NCBI GenBank assembly: GCA_947179485.1
Contig: OX359250.1
Coordinates: forward strand, 42,850,600 to 42,914,599
Direction of reading: 5' to 3'
Source: Allacma fusca
Taxonomy: Eukaryota > Arthropoda > Collembola > Symphypleona > Sminthuridae
DNA: 64,000 nt
In this document: positions 30,225 to 41,150 of the stretch, in pieces
Layout: each line of letters starts with the position of its first letter
Numbering within the stretch: position 1 is the first letter of the stretch
The notes under the pieces: generated by a model
Seen by the model: only the letters and a program-made list of their open reading frames with translations
What the model was told of the DNA's origin: nothing
Database searches by the model: none
Translations under genes and position numbers: made by a program

Positions 30225-31016
30225 GAACAACTTCCTAGTTGGACAAAATTTTACAATAAGAGCAAAGGATTCGAAATTTGTCGATGGATTTCAAAATGAA
30301 CAGCATATTCGGAAAGAGCATGAAAAACTGCTAATATACATCTCTGGGATTAGCGAAATTCCAACTTTTGATTCCTAGTTGGACATAGAATAATTTCCAA
30401 AAATCTTCAAAATTTTACAATGAGAGCAAAGGATTCGAAATTTGTCGATGGATTTCAAAATAAACAGCATATTCGGAAAGAGCATGAAAAACTGCCCATA
30501 TACATCTCTGGGATTAGCGAAATTCCAACTTTTGATTCCTAGTTGGACATAGAATAATTTCCAAAAATCTTCTAAAATTTTACAATGAGAGCAAAGGATT
30601 CGAAATTTCTCGAAGGATTTCAAAATGAACAGCATATTCGGAAAGAGCATGAAAAACTGCCCATATACATCTCTGGGATTAGCGAAATTCCAACTTTTGA
30701 TTCCTAGTTGGACATAGAATAATTTCCAAAAATCTTCTAAAATTTTACAATGAGAGCAAAGGATTCCAAATTTCTCGAAGGATTTCAAAATGAACAGCAT
30801 ATTCGGAAAGAGCATGAAAAACTGCCCATATACATCTCTGGGATTAGCGAAATTCCAACTTTTGATTCCTAGTTGGACATAGAATAATTTCCAAAAATCT
30901 TCAAAATTTTACAATGAGAGCAAAGGATTCGAAATTTGTCGATGGATTTCAAAATGAACAGCATATTCGGAAAGAGCATGAAAAACTGCTTATATACATC
31001 TCTGGGATTAGCAAAA
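30225..31016. repeat. Tandem array, about 165-bp unit, nearly five copies
   Basis: The anchor CCTAGTTGGACA occurs at 30233, 30374, 30538, 30703 and 30869, giving spacings of 141, 164, 165 and 166. The first unit lacks about 24 bases after the anchor. Each unit contains GCAAAGGATTC, GGATTTCAAAATGAACAGCA and CATCTCTGGGATTAGCGAAA. On the minus strand a frame stays open across units because the period is near a multiple of three; the 146-codon frame there is a by-product. No known satellite is recognised. Confidence 0.9.
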
Positions 31017-31541
31017 AAGATTGTTGTTGAGGTGTATAAAATTGGAGGGTTACATATTCGTAAGGGAGTATGCACGTATTACGTTTCAGTTTTTCCCGAT
31101 TTTTGGACCCTACCCTCCCTATTGTCATCTTAAAGTCATTTTTCCGTTACCCCTTCCCCTGTAAACGTCATCAAAGCAAAAACACGGACAAAAACTACTT
31201 GACCGATTTTGTTGAAATTTGTTTATCATTTTTTGCGTCGAACACTCGTAAGATATATTTGCGATACACTGAGGTGGACAACCGTGATTTTGTAACCATT
31301 CCTATATAAGCCAAGATTTTTCGGAATGCTTATGGTTGTCAGAGATTTGAAATATTGTATGACTTGAGTGTGTGTATGAAATGTATCAGACGTCTTCCAC
31401 CAATAAACGTTTGGTACAAAAACACTGAGTCTAACAATTACCCCTGTTTATTCCTCATATTTTTCTGAGAAAAGGTGAAACATCATCAGCAAGGTTACCC
31501 CACCCCCCCCTTGGTATACACAAAATCATCAGCTTCAAGAC

Positions 31542-32478
31542 CAGACCTGTTTTCGAATACGAATATTATTCGAATTTTCGAATCGAATTCGAATCAAACC
31601 GAATACAATCGCCAAGTTTAATTAAATTGAATTTTCAAATCAAATACGAATAACCTAACTGTTCATTGCTTGAATTTCAAACCGAATACAATTCAAATTC
31701 GAATTCATAAAGGTATTTGAAATCCGAATTAGTATCAAATGCGAATGAAATTTTTAGTCGGTTCGTATTCGAATTGGTTTCGAATTTGGTTTTTCGAATT
31801 GAGCTCATTCCTTGCAAAATTTTTATTGGTCAACACCAACACGTGATAACTGGTCGTGGCGCAAGTACATCTCTATGAGGACGAAAGCATGATTAATCAA
31901 ATGGTGGTTAAGAAGTCAGATTTACAGCAATGCCAACTTAATGGTATTGTTAGTAAAATGTTGGGTGAATTAGATAATTCGAATGTATAAGTACGACATT
32001 CTGAATGTTTAGTTCTATTGTTATTTTCTAGTGGACGGTAGTTACTTTGTTTACTGATAAGGTAAAAATTTACTTTGAATCCAACATATTAAATAATACT
32101 AAAATAGTTTTTAAGGCTACATTAAATATTTGCTGGTAGTATTACGGTTACAAACATTCAACCTATTATTACCAAATAATTCGAATTTCTGGAGAAAATT
32201 AAATCACATCGATTATTGGTGTCGATAATTTGGAAAAATTGAAAAACCAACTTCGAATCCAATTCAAACTGAATTCGAACCGAATCTGGAATTCTATTCG
32301 AAAATCAAATAAAAATCAAATTCGAATTTCATGTCTTATTCGGTTGAATAAATCAAATAGTCCTTTGAATTTGATTCGAATAAATAAACCGAATACAAAT
32401 TTACAAGTGAATTGAAATTGAAATTCAAATACAAACCAAATACGAAATTTGAAAATATTTGGTTCGAATGAAGGTCTG
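31542..32478. mobile_element. hAT-type MITE, family B
   Basis: Starts CAGACCTGTTTTCGAATACG and ends TTCGAATGAAGGTCTG, with perfect 8-bp duplications TTCAAGAC at 31534-31541 and 32479-32486. The two ends share the inverted repeat CAGACCT. Most of the body is made of variants of TTCGAAT on both sides of a short unrelated centre (about 31800-32160). There is no coding capacity. Confidence 0.85.
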
Positions 32479-32774
32479 TTCAAGACCCCTCCCTCCCCAA
32501 AAAGTGAAACGTAATATGTGCACACTCCCTAATTTTAGTTGTAACTCAGCTGACGTCCTCAATTCCATCCCGATTGACATGAGATCCAGCGGATATGTAG
32601 GATTAGGAGAAAACAAGGAACGCCTAGTGGATAGTTCTCAGATTGAACTGGAACGGAAAGTCTGATACCCTTTCGTTCAAGCTGGCATTTCAAAAAGAAG
32701 ATCAAGATGTGGTTCACGTATTAAAGACTCCCACGAAGCGAGATAATCTAAAGCTAATAATGTCTTCGTATGAT

Positions 32775-33762
32775 CAGAGGTGTGGAAAATACATGCAATT
32801 TATTATTGCAATACAAAATGCAAATGCATTTTCGGAATAGTTAAAATATAAATATAAACTACAAATACCAGGTATAACTTAGTAAAGATACAATATAAAA
32901 TACAAATATACAGAGTCATTTGGGCAAGATACAAAATAAAATACTTTCCTTCCAACAAAAAGAGAAAATATGGAATAAAAATACCCTATTTGAGATACGA
33001 AATACATATTGAAAATACTCTTATTTATCTCAAAGTACATATCTGAGATGTATCTAAAGTTTATTCTCCCAAAATATTTTGTATAATTAGGCCAAATAAT
33101 ACGATATTTAAAAATAAATCAACTTAATAAAGGTACTTGCGTGTTATTAGACTTTAGAGTTGTGCATTTGTGTGTATCAAAGTAAATTAACATGGACCTA
33201 GGTACAGAATATTTTTCTTTTAAACAAATAGTCATATAACTCCTGGGTAATATATTTATATTCGCGTCACTAATTTAGCTAGCTTTATAGTTCTCAGATA
33301 CATTGAATTTTATGTAATTATTTATACAGTAATTTCTTCAAACCCGCCCAACAGTTTTCAAAAACTCGTTTAAAAATGTTTTAAATTAGTGCTTTTACAT
33401 TTAAACTATTTATTTGAGCATGTTTTAGAGACAGCCTTAACAATTTCCAGAGTCATGTATTTTAAAACCATATTTTGTATTTGAAATACTGACTGCGTAA
33501 ATTTTAGGAGATAAATAAATACAAAATACTATCACGTTCGTAATCTTCAAAATACGAGATATAAAATACAGTAGACATGTTGGTGCTGACAAAATACGAA
33601 ATACAAAATACTTTAAACAATAATTTCGGATAAAAATTAAAATAATAATAATAAAATAATAATATAAAATTATTTACGGATAGAAAAATACCAAATACGA
33701 AATACTAAATGCATTTCAAATACTATTCCAAATACAAGATTTCAAAATATTCCACACCTCTG
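32775..33762. mobile_element. hAT-type MITE, family A, second copy
   Basis: Starts CAGAGGTGTGGAAAATACAT and ends ATTTCAAAATATTCCACACC plus TCTG. The 8-bp flanks CGTATGAT (32767-32774) and CGTATGTT (33763-33770) differ at one base. The body is saturated with AAATACAAAATAC variants. It is inverted relative to the copy at 15799. Its right target duplication ends exactly where the 3.7-kb inverted duplication begins. Confidence 0.8.
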
Positions 33763-33779
33763 CGTATGTTCCATTTCGA

Positions 33780-34286
33780 GCATTCGACACGGGAATGCGT
33801 AAAATGACAATATTTCTACACTTCCTGTTTGCGACAGTAGCCCGAGTTCTTTGGTTATTGTGTCTTCTAACATCTTTCTACATCCCTGGGTCACCCTCCG
33901 GCAGAAATGACATTCAAGTGTCTGGATTCACTGTTGAATTTTATGCCTTCATTGTGGTTTTCTGGTTGATCGTAGACGTGGTTATAAATGTAATCCTCAT
34001 GGTCGTTATGATTGGAACGGATAAAGAAGCAAACAAAAGCAGAGCTTACGCCATGACTGTACCGATTCCAATTATTCGTCCGTATGATCAAGAAGATATT
34101 TCTGGCGCACCCATGCGAAAAATCTTATTAGCAGTGCACACTTTGGTTTGTTTCGTGTGTGCTTTGGTTCTAACAATTCTAATATGCAGGAGCAGCACAG
34201 ACGGTCGTCGGTTTGGACACATGTGGTACACGCACAAGCCCTCGGGAAAATTGAATATGCTTATGAAGAACACTTTCTATGATTAA
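33780..34286 (+). pseudogene. Truncated copy of the cytochrome b561 terminal exon
   Basis: This is a copy of the last 168 or so codons of the minus-strand gene at 47201-48483, in opposite orientation, open from the duplication edge to the same TAA-terminated end (..MLMKNTFYD). It keeps the last three transmembrane segments and lacks the first three together with most haem-ligand histidines. No promoter, start or upstream exon accompanies it, because the duplication edge at 33770 cuts the exon. No reading-frame damage is visible, so the duplication is recent. A separate function is unlikely. Confidence 0.85.
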
Positions 34287-35332
34287 AATTACGCTACTAA
34301 TTGTGACAATATAGCCTGAGGCTCTTTTCAATTACTTCATTTCATTATTCTTGTATCAGTATATATTCAAGTATGTCAGTGTAACTATGTATTATTTAAT
34401 GATTGATGACACTTGTGAACATTTTATGGAAGTAGCTAATTTCAAAAGTGTAGATATTTATTGGTTATTATTAAAGGTTATTGTTGTTGTTTTTGTAATT
34501 AACTTTAATTTAGAGTACAATTGAGAGTTTACAAAAGTCATCCTGCATTCATGTTTTGCACCCATGTTCCCCGTTGTTGCGAGGTTGCGACCCGTAACTT
34601 CCCACAGAACAAGAAATCTTCTTCTACTGCACAGTAACGTCCCGTTATATTATACATTTGCCGTGCATTAAATACAGTGTCTGGTAAATTTTAAAAATCT
34701 GCAGGGAGCAAAAAAGTCCCTATTTGAAAATAATATTTTAGTGGTACTTTTTAAAAATTAGCGTATTTAATCGTTTATTTTACTCCAACGAAACCCACAT
34801 GAAATGACATTTTGCTTTTCTTTTTCATCCCGAAAATTGAATTCAACGGTTTAAGTCGAAAGCATTCAAACAAATAGTTACTTCAAGTATTTGCGTTTTT
34901 ATTCAAACCATAAGAGAAGGTTTCTGAAACCTGAAGGGATACTTTCAGCAATAATTCTCAGAAGCATCTGGATTAATATTTCGCTTATCATCTTCCCAGT
35001 CAAAATTTGCAGTCTCAGTACTTAAGAACTAATTGTAAGTAATTATTATTGTTTCAAAAATTACAACTTTATTAAATAATTTTTGTATATTATGTTAATT
35101 ACTATAGGTCTGCTATTTCACTTGCCCACCGCCCCCTGTAGTTCACAAAACAGTGAATCGTCCAGAACGTCCAAGTCCAGCCAATTGTGGGAAAACTAAA
35201 TTGTCTAACATTTGTTTTATACTAACCTAGGTCAGTACTTTGCGGTTAGTAGGACAAGAACCCAATGTGAATGGATTGGTAAGCATTTCGTAATTATTTA
35301 ACTTATTTCCCGTGCAAAAATTACTTTCAAAA
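34287..35332. other. Non-coding part of the left arm
   Basis: The 3' flank of the truncated b561 copy. A possible exon with sites AG|GTCAGTACTTTGCGG and GGATTG|GTAAGC lies at about 35231-35277; it is short and unproven. The same sequence is present inverted at 46146-47200. Confidence 0.3.
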
Positions 35333-35545
35333 ATGACATTGGGTGTGAGTGTTCATTATAATGCACAAGAGTCATCCTCCACGTCGGATGCCGTGCCGTC
35401 CACATCTGGATCCCAGAGTGATGGTGTCTCGGACATCCCAAATGAACTGGATATCTTGACCGCATTAGCACACCTTGAAAATAGTCTGCTGGCGGAATCA
35501 CCCTCTGATGAACACCTGACGCCAGAGGATGCTGCTCGCTCGTAG
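35333..35545 (+). CDS. Small acidic Ser-rich ORF or terminal exon, 70 aa
   Basis: The frame starts at ATG 35333 and ends TAG at 35543-35545. The product is Ser/Thr/Pro-rich in its first half, then has an acidic, helix-like segment (NELDILTALAHLENSLLAE). Composition is clearly coding-like compared with the flanks. It may be the last exon of a longer gene, since a possible spliced exon lies at 35231-35277. It lies beside the psq-transposase sequence and might belong to it, but no conserved motif shows this. An identical copy is in the other arm. Confidence 0.35.
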   Translation: MTLGVSVHYNAQESSSTSDAVPSTSGSQSDGVSDIPNELDILTALAHLENSLLAESPSDEHLTPEDAARS

Positions 35546-35635
35546 AAAGCTTATGATATATTGTGATAGGATATTTCAGCAGAAGCAGATTGCATTGATC
35601 TGACACTCTCCGCTCAAAATTCTTATATTTACCAG

Positions 35636-36942
35636 CAGTGCTCGGCACGGGTATGGGTAATACTCGGGTAAACGGGTATGGGTACGGGTATGGGTACTAC
35701 CCGGGTACGGATTTTGTGTACCCGAACAATTCCGGGTACTACCCGGGTACACTTTGGTCGGCTCAAAATCTCGGGTACGGATACGGGTATGGGTACGGGT
35801 ACAAGGATTTCAAAATAGGTATATACCCACCGGGTACGGGTATAATGGTGTCATTTACCCGTACCCGCGACCATTGTACCCGAGTATTTGGATATGTTGA
35901 GATTTGAGACATTTTGATGAATTTTATGAAAATAATGGAACTTCCGTTGGAAAATTCTGTCGGTATTTTTAGTAATTCTGAATACATATAGCTTATTGTT
36001 AATACCCTTTTAACCTTACAACATGCAGTAACTGTATTTCAGACTGTGTTGCTAAAATATATATTTATATCTATGATATATATTTTTATGGAAACATGTT
36101 TTAGGAAGAATAATTAATAAACAGACGAGGAATAATATCAAAATAGAAGTGGAGAATAGGATTCAACGAAATTTTATACAAAACGTCTTCATAATGTAGT
36201 ATTTTGTCACTAATTGCATAAATAGTCTGATTGACACGTATGTACATGATACTTCATTAGCCACAATGAATACAATTTAAAAATTAGAGTTCCGATGAGT
36301 TGGATGGCAAGGTATTTTTTGTAATTGGTAGTTGAATAGGAAAAGGCGGATATTTGTAACAAGATATTAATGAGTTACATGTACACAGAACTACTGAGAT
36401 GAGAAAATTAATGTAAAAGGCCGAATAAATCAAAAAGTGAAAAATCGAGTAGCCAAGTCCCAAGCCAAAAATGCATGCACATATGGACTGGGTGCTATAA
36501 AATACTTCGCCCATCAGCCCATAAACAATCAAATGGGGATAATTTTACTTCTAATCAAAAACGCTTATAGTTTTCTACTCTTCAATAAAAATATACAATG
36601 TCAAATACCTCTCTAGCTAGTCAAAATTACCCACTCAGTTGTCATGCATTATTACATATAACGTACTATGTATTACATTAAAACAAATCTGGATAAAGTA
36701 CCGAGTACGGGTACGACACTGAGATACCCGAGTATGGGTACAATTTTCGCGTATTTTCGGGTACGGGTACAATACGGGTACAGGTACATGGATTGAGATT
36801 ACATTGCGGGTACGGGTACGAAAAATGTGTACCCGGATACTCGGGTATGGGTACGGGTATAGATACCAGTTATTGAAATACCCGCACTTCAGGTACAGAT
36901 ACGGGTACGGGTACCGATTTTTCGTACCCGTGCCGAGCACTG
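35636..36942. mobile_element. hAT-type MITE, family D (left arm copy)
   Basis: Perfect terminal inverted repeats CAGTGCTCGGCACGGGTA and a perfect 8-bp duplication TTTACCAG (35628-35635 and 36943-36950). Both ends are filled with degenerate GGGTAC/GGGTAT units (35636-35890 and 36700-36942), and the AT-rich centre has none. The length is 1,307 bp. The same insertion is present in the other arm, so it predates the inverted duplication. Confidence 0.92.
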
Positions 36943-37495
36943 TTTACCAGTACAAAGAGCTCCTTCAAATATGATAACTAATGGTAATAAACAATACACT
37001 AAAATGTCATAGTAGATACGTACACATTTTCATGTTACCATAATATATGTAATATATGCTGTGAAATTACGCATGGCAACAGGGAGCAAGTTTACATCGG
37101 CAGCTCCTAACGCATTTTGAAAGAAATTGGAACACATTTACTGTCAAAGTTTAAGTAGCAGATTAAGAATCTGAAAAAGCTTTCTAGTTGTTGTCGAGAT
37201 ATGAGAGGTTGTTCAGAGGTAGTAGGAATTGTCATGTCATGTATATGCAGTAAACTCTCTCCTCCCTCCTTAAGAGGTCCCTTTTAGAGCTTTTTGTGTA
37301 GTGATAAAAACATGTGAACTTATGCTCATTAAATACAATAATTATTACTTTCTCTCTGAAACGGCACCTCATTTTAAGATTCCAATTTTAGTTCTATGTA
37401 CATATGGAGGACTACGAAGTAGTATGCATTGTCGGGTTTGTAGACCAGTAAGAGTAAAAAGACTCGGTGGGTATACTGGGATTGTGAGGAGTGAT

Positions 37496-38045
37496 GACCT
37501 GTGGTGCATATCACCTTAGTGATGCATGAAGTCCGAATTTTTGTCTACGTACTTAATCAGTGATATTCAAATGAACGAATTCTGTTATGATTGAAGGAAT
37601 TTTATTATTTGCATAAATGGACATTTTTAGCTTGCGTAGTTTGGGTTGCTGAATCGAAGTGCCAGTTTCAAGTCATGTATTTATATGTAAATTGAGGAAT
37701 GCAAGATATCTCAGCAATCAATTTAAATCCTGGCCTAACAATGATTTTATAAACTCAACGTGATTATGTATATGATTGTTCATTTAAATAAATACAAAGA
37801 AATAAAATACCTGCATCTGAAATAAAAGCATGCGCATTGTAGATAATTATAGCAGCCCATCTCAGGAGTTTTGTGGTATTGTAATAAATTTGAAAATAAA
37901 ATTCGTGTTGTGCATTCAGGTATTTTATTTCAAAAATTGGACACACCGTAGTCAGCAGCAACTGCGATTTAGATTTATTGTTTATCCTGTATAAATTTTA
38001 GTGGCAAATTCTTTGGACAAAAAAATAAAGTACCATAGGAAAATA
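37496..38045. other. Single-copy spacer inside the palindrome
   Basis: The only part between the arms that is not duplicated. AT-rich; no gene, repeat or element boundary is recognised. Confidence 0.5.
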
Positions 38046-39246
38046 CTGGTGGGAAAATAGCAGTTTTGTATGCCACAAACTCCAGTACTAAAGGCAACAA
38101 ACCAAGCATTTTTGTAACAGAATGCGGTATTTGCAAACAACAAAAAAGGTAATTAATTGATTACACTTTATAAATTACCTTTAATCGTGATCAACATTGA
38201 TCGTTGTACTGCTATGTTATGGCACCTTACTTCTATTTATTCGACGATGAAATATTTAGCCAGAATGATGCCAGCAGTTCCAATATACTTGGGTACCTTA
38301 ATTGTAATATTTATAATTAACCTAATATTATTTAAAAATAATTTATAATATTTTGGAAATTTTTATTATCGTTTAGCTCTGTGTTTTGTTATATAGAAAT
38401 TGCATACCTGAACTGTAAATTAAAATGTATTTAGTAAGATAAGGGCATGCTTTCAATATAATAATATATTAATAATCTAACTCATTTCAGAAAGTAATAA
38501 AGGTGAGAATTGAAATATCGTGTACTTCATTTCAAATCATTTGGTAAAAATAAGACGTCATGCATAATTGAATACAGTACATAATGCATATAAAAAGAAC
38601 GTCGTATAAGTTACAGTAGTATTCTTATGATTGGCTGTTTCCCGAAGAAATTCGAACCGAAACTCCACCTTTACTCCTGTTTGCTGTAGTAAATAGTACT
38701 CACAATCGTAAAGCGGAAGAGTCCACGGTTTGTAAGCGAGGTAAGAATAAACCCTCGTTCTGTATAACATAGATATAGCATGAGGCCACAATACATATAC
38801 TCCGCTTGTATGTAGCGCAGCCGGCGAGTTGAGACATGTGACAAGTGTCATTGCGTACAAACAATCACTATTGCATATCACGTGCCGTTTTCTATTGTTC
38901 TCATAACAACACAGCGCTGAGAACAATAGAATCAACGAATGGATGAAATACACCTGCTAGCACTTTACTACACCGCAGGTCATGTATTGACCTTTATGCA
39001 CCAACCTAATGTACAGGATGCGTGCATTACTGAAAATAGAACTGTTCCGAGCTCTATCCTTTCAATTATTTTATGAACAAGATGAACAGTAGAAGATAAC
39101 TTGTTCACCGAGCGTGGGTTTTCAGCCAATTCTTTGGGTCAATTCTCAATGAAGGAAGAGTAAGTTTAACTTGTAATTTACTATTAATTAAAACTAAAGG
39201 TAAAGACTTAAATCCGCAACACTTGAAATATTGTTTCCTGTTACAG

Positions 39247-39508
39247 TGGTACGGAATTATATTAGACAAACTACCCGCGGACAAACATATACCACAGATG
39301 ATATCGTCAACGCTGTGCGCTTTGTTAAGTCAGGGCATTCTGCTCATGAGGCTGAAAAAATCTTCTTGGTTCCTTCGAAAACAATAAGGCGAAGACTTGA
39401 TCCGAAATGGGTGGACCCGTCTATTAGAAAGCACGGTGGATTTCAACAATTATTTTCGAAGGCGCAAGAAGAAGAATTGGCTTCGTATCTGAAGATAGCT
39501 TGTGACAG
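39247..39508 (+). CDS. psq-HTH transposase exon, copy A
   Basis: Bounded by acceptor TTTCCTGTTACAG (ends 39246) and donor GACAG|GTCTTT (after 39508). It encodes the N-terminal helix-turn-helix of pogo/Tigger-type transposases: TTDDIVNAVRFVKSGHSAHEAEKIFLVPSKTIRRRL, then the linker to the DNA-binding region. Known role: binding of the transposon ends. The exon ends two bases into a codon and joins in frame to the exon at 40586. The first exon with the start codon is not identified. Such genes may be transposons or domesticated copies; no terminal inverted repeats were found. Confidence 0.7.
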
Positions 39509-40585
39509 GTCTTTATGAACTTATCTTTTATTAAATAAACTTCAGAAATATTAATTCAGTCAAGGTTAGCAAAGCGATAAACAGGACACAACTTCAAGTA
39601 GGCGTTGCAGCTTACAATTTATTAAACAAAAGTGAATTGAAAATTGACAAAAATTCTGTTTCAAACAAAATATTATTTGAACATTAAATGCCAATTTCAG
39701 TACAACTAAATAGTAAAGCTTGAGAACAACAGCCACTTCAACTTAAGCTGAAGTACAAATAATTGACAGTTGAAGCTGATAAATTGGCAATTTTTGAACG
39801 CATTAAATAAGCACGTTGGAAAAAGCTTTGTAGTAAATTGCAGGAATTCAAAGGTATTTCTTATGAACTAAAGATTCTACGCCACGTTGTTGGTAACTCA
39901 AAACTTCAAAAATCTCGTTCGTACAGTCTATAATTGCGTTAAAATAGTACGTTAGTAGTATGACCGAGGAAAGGTAGAAAATTGTTTTAGGAGTTGATGG
40001 AGACGAAGAAGATGGTTTAAGCAGTTAACTAAAACTAGAAATTCTTTGACATAAACAATCTGTATAAATGCACGAAGACTTTTACGATACTGAAAATTGA
40101 AAATGCTTTGAAGTTTTTGTAGCATAAATCAATTGTTGTTTCTAGAAGGCTTAGTTTTACTCTAAAGTTATTAATTGTAGCTTCTTGTAATTTTACTTGT
40201 TAAAAAGAATAAACGACTATTATATTTTTAGTTTGATATTAATTGGAATTGTATGTTAAACTGTTCAGCTGAATTTAAATCCACTTCAATTTGTACAAAT
40301 ATCACTACTTGTAATTTTCAACTTCCAATATTGAAGCTGTAGGTTGGCTTCCGGTAATTGACTCGATTAATTTGATTTACATTCGGTTAAATACAACTGT
40401 AATGCTGAAATTGAGTTTACAGTTCACTTTTGAGTACAACTACAAGTTCAAATAACATAATAATTTGAGTTGTGAGTATCCCTAGTGATACGAAAAGTAA
40501 CAAAAAGGAAGCTGCTTTGCTAACCTAGCTTTGTGCGTCAATACGAAATTTTAATTGAGTGTCAATTACCGAAATTTGATTGTAG
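39509..40585 (+). other. Intron of the transposase gene with a MITE-like insertion
   Basis: The intron runs from GT at 39509 to the acceptor TTGATTGTAG at 40585. From about 39582 to 40485 it is filled with motifs such as CAACTTCAA, TTGAAGCTG and AGTACAACT, with end-like sequences CAGGACACAACTTCAAG and, inverted, CTAGGGATACTCACAACTC. This resembles the motif-filled MITEs elsewhere in the window, but the ends and target duplication are too diverged for certainty. Confidence 0.35.
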
Positions 40586-40950
40586 ATTTCTTGGATTGTC
40601 GATGCGAGAGTTGCGATCATTTGCATATGAATTAGCGGAGAGAGAGTGTTTGAATCATCGCTTCAACAGAACGACAAGACTTGCTGGGTACGATTGGGTG
40701 CGTGGGTTTTTTGCTCGAAATCCCAGTTTATCTTTCCGGACACCTCAACCTACAAGTATATACAGAGCAAGGGGTTTCTCCAAAGAAAACGTAGATGTCT
40801 TCCACCAAAATTTCCTGAAAGTTCAAAGCTCTCATCATTTCCCTCCGGACGAATCTTTAACGTCGACGAAACTGGATTCACTCCTAACAATCCCAGTATA
40901 CCCACCGAGTCTTTTTACTCTTACTGGTCTACAAACCCGACAATGCATAC
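40586..40950 (+). pseudogene. psq-HTH transposase exon, copy A, cut by the gap
   Basis: It continues in frame from 39508 (AG|A at the junction gives Arg). It encodes the CENP-B-like second DNA-binding region (GLSMRELRSFAYELAERE .. GYDWVRGFFARNPSLSFRTP). A missing C near 40852 shifts the frame before the VDETGF motif that would hold the first catalytic Asp. The sequence then enters the N gap. Copy B has the frame intact at this point, so the shift may be a base-calling error at a contig end. Confidence 0.65.
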
Positions 40951-41150
40951 NNNNNNNNNNNNNNNNNNNNNNNNNNNNNNNNNNNNNNNNNNNNNNNNNN
41001 NNNNNNNNNNNNNNNNNNNNNNNNNNNNNNNNNNNNNNNNNNNNNNNNNNNNNNNNNNNNNNNNNNNNNNNNNNNNNNNNNNNNNNNNNNNNNNNNNNNN
41101 NNNNNNNNNNNNNNNNNNNNNNNNNNNNNNNNNNNNNNNNNNNNNNNNNN
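40951..41150. other. Assembly gap of exactly 200 N
   Basis: Two hundred undetermined bases. A round number suggests a scaffolding placeholder rather than a measured distance. The sequences on both sides are copies of each other. Protein frames spanning it are not real. Confidence 0.98.

Larger units (their letters stand above)
33770..37495 (+). repeat. Inverted duplication, left arm
   Basis: This arm is the reverse complement of 43984-47717 with few differences. One single-base change is at about 36146, and about 12 bases are missing near 35212 relative to the other arm. It carries a truncated b561 exon, a small ORF, a family D MITE and a piece of the psq transposase exon. Outer homology stops at 33770 next to the MITE of 32775-33762. 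Inner homology stops near 37495 inside transposase sequence. Confidence 0.9.
38046..40950 (+). repeat. Direct repeat copy A, left of the N gap
   Basis: Essentially identical to 41151-44056. The only difference noticed is one missing C near 40852 (copy B has CCCTCCCGG near 43950). It ends at the first N. It contains the psq-type transposase exons described separately and, at its start, a frame reading GKIAVLYATNSSTKGN.. that ends at a possible donor (AAAAAG|GTAATT); this frame is not recognised. Confidence 0.92.

Noticed and set aside
30375-31075. Minus-strand ORFs with repeated MLFPNMLFILKS segments
   Set aside because: Explained by the 165-bp tandem array with a period divisible by three.
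35638-36940. Tyr/Gly/Pro repeat proteins (GYGYGYG, YPYPYP) on both strands
   Set aside because: They are translations of the GGGTAC-type motif at the ends of the family D MITE.
38558-38953. 131-codon minus-strand ORF, repeated at 41663-42058
   Set aside because: No recognisable domain. It lies upstream of the transposase exons in the likely promoter region, and its intactness in both copies reflects the assembly duplication.
39563-40527. 12-bp inverted pair GGTTAGCAAAGC / GCTTTGCTAACC as transposon ends
   Set aside because: The sequences outside show no target duplication, and better end-like sequences lie further in. It may be chance.
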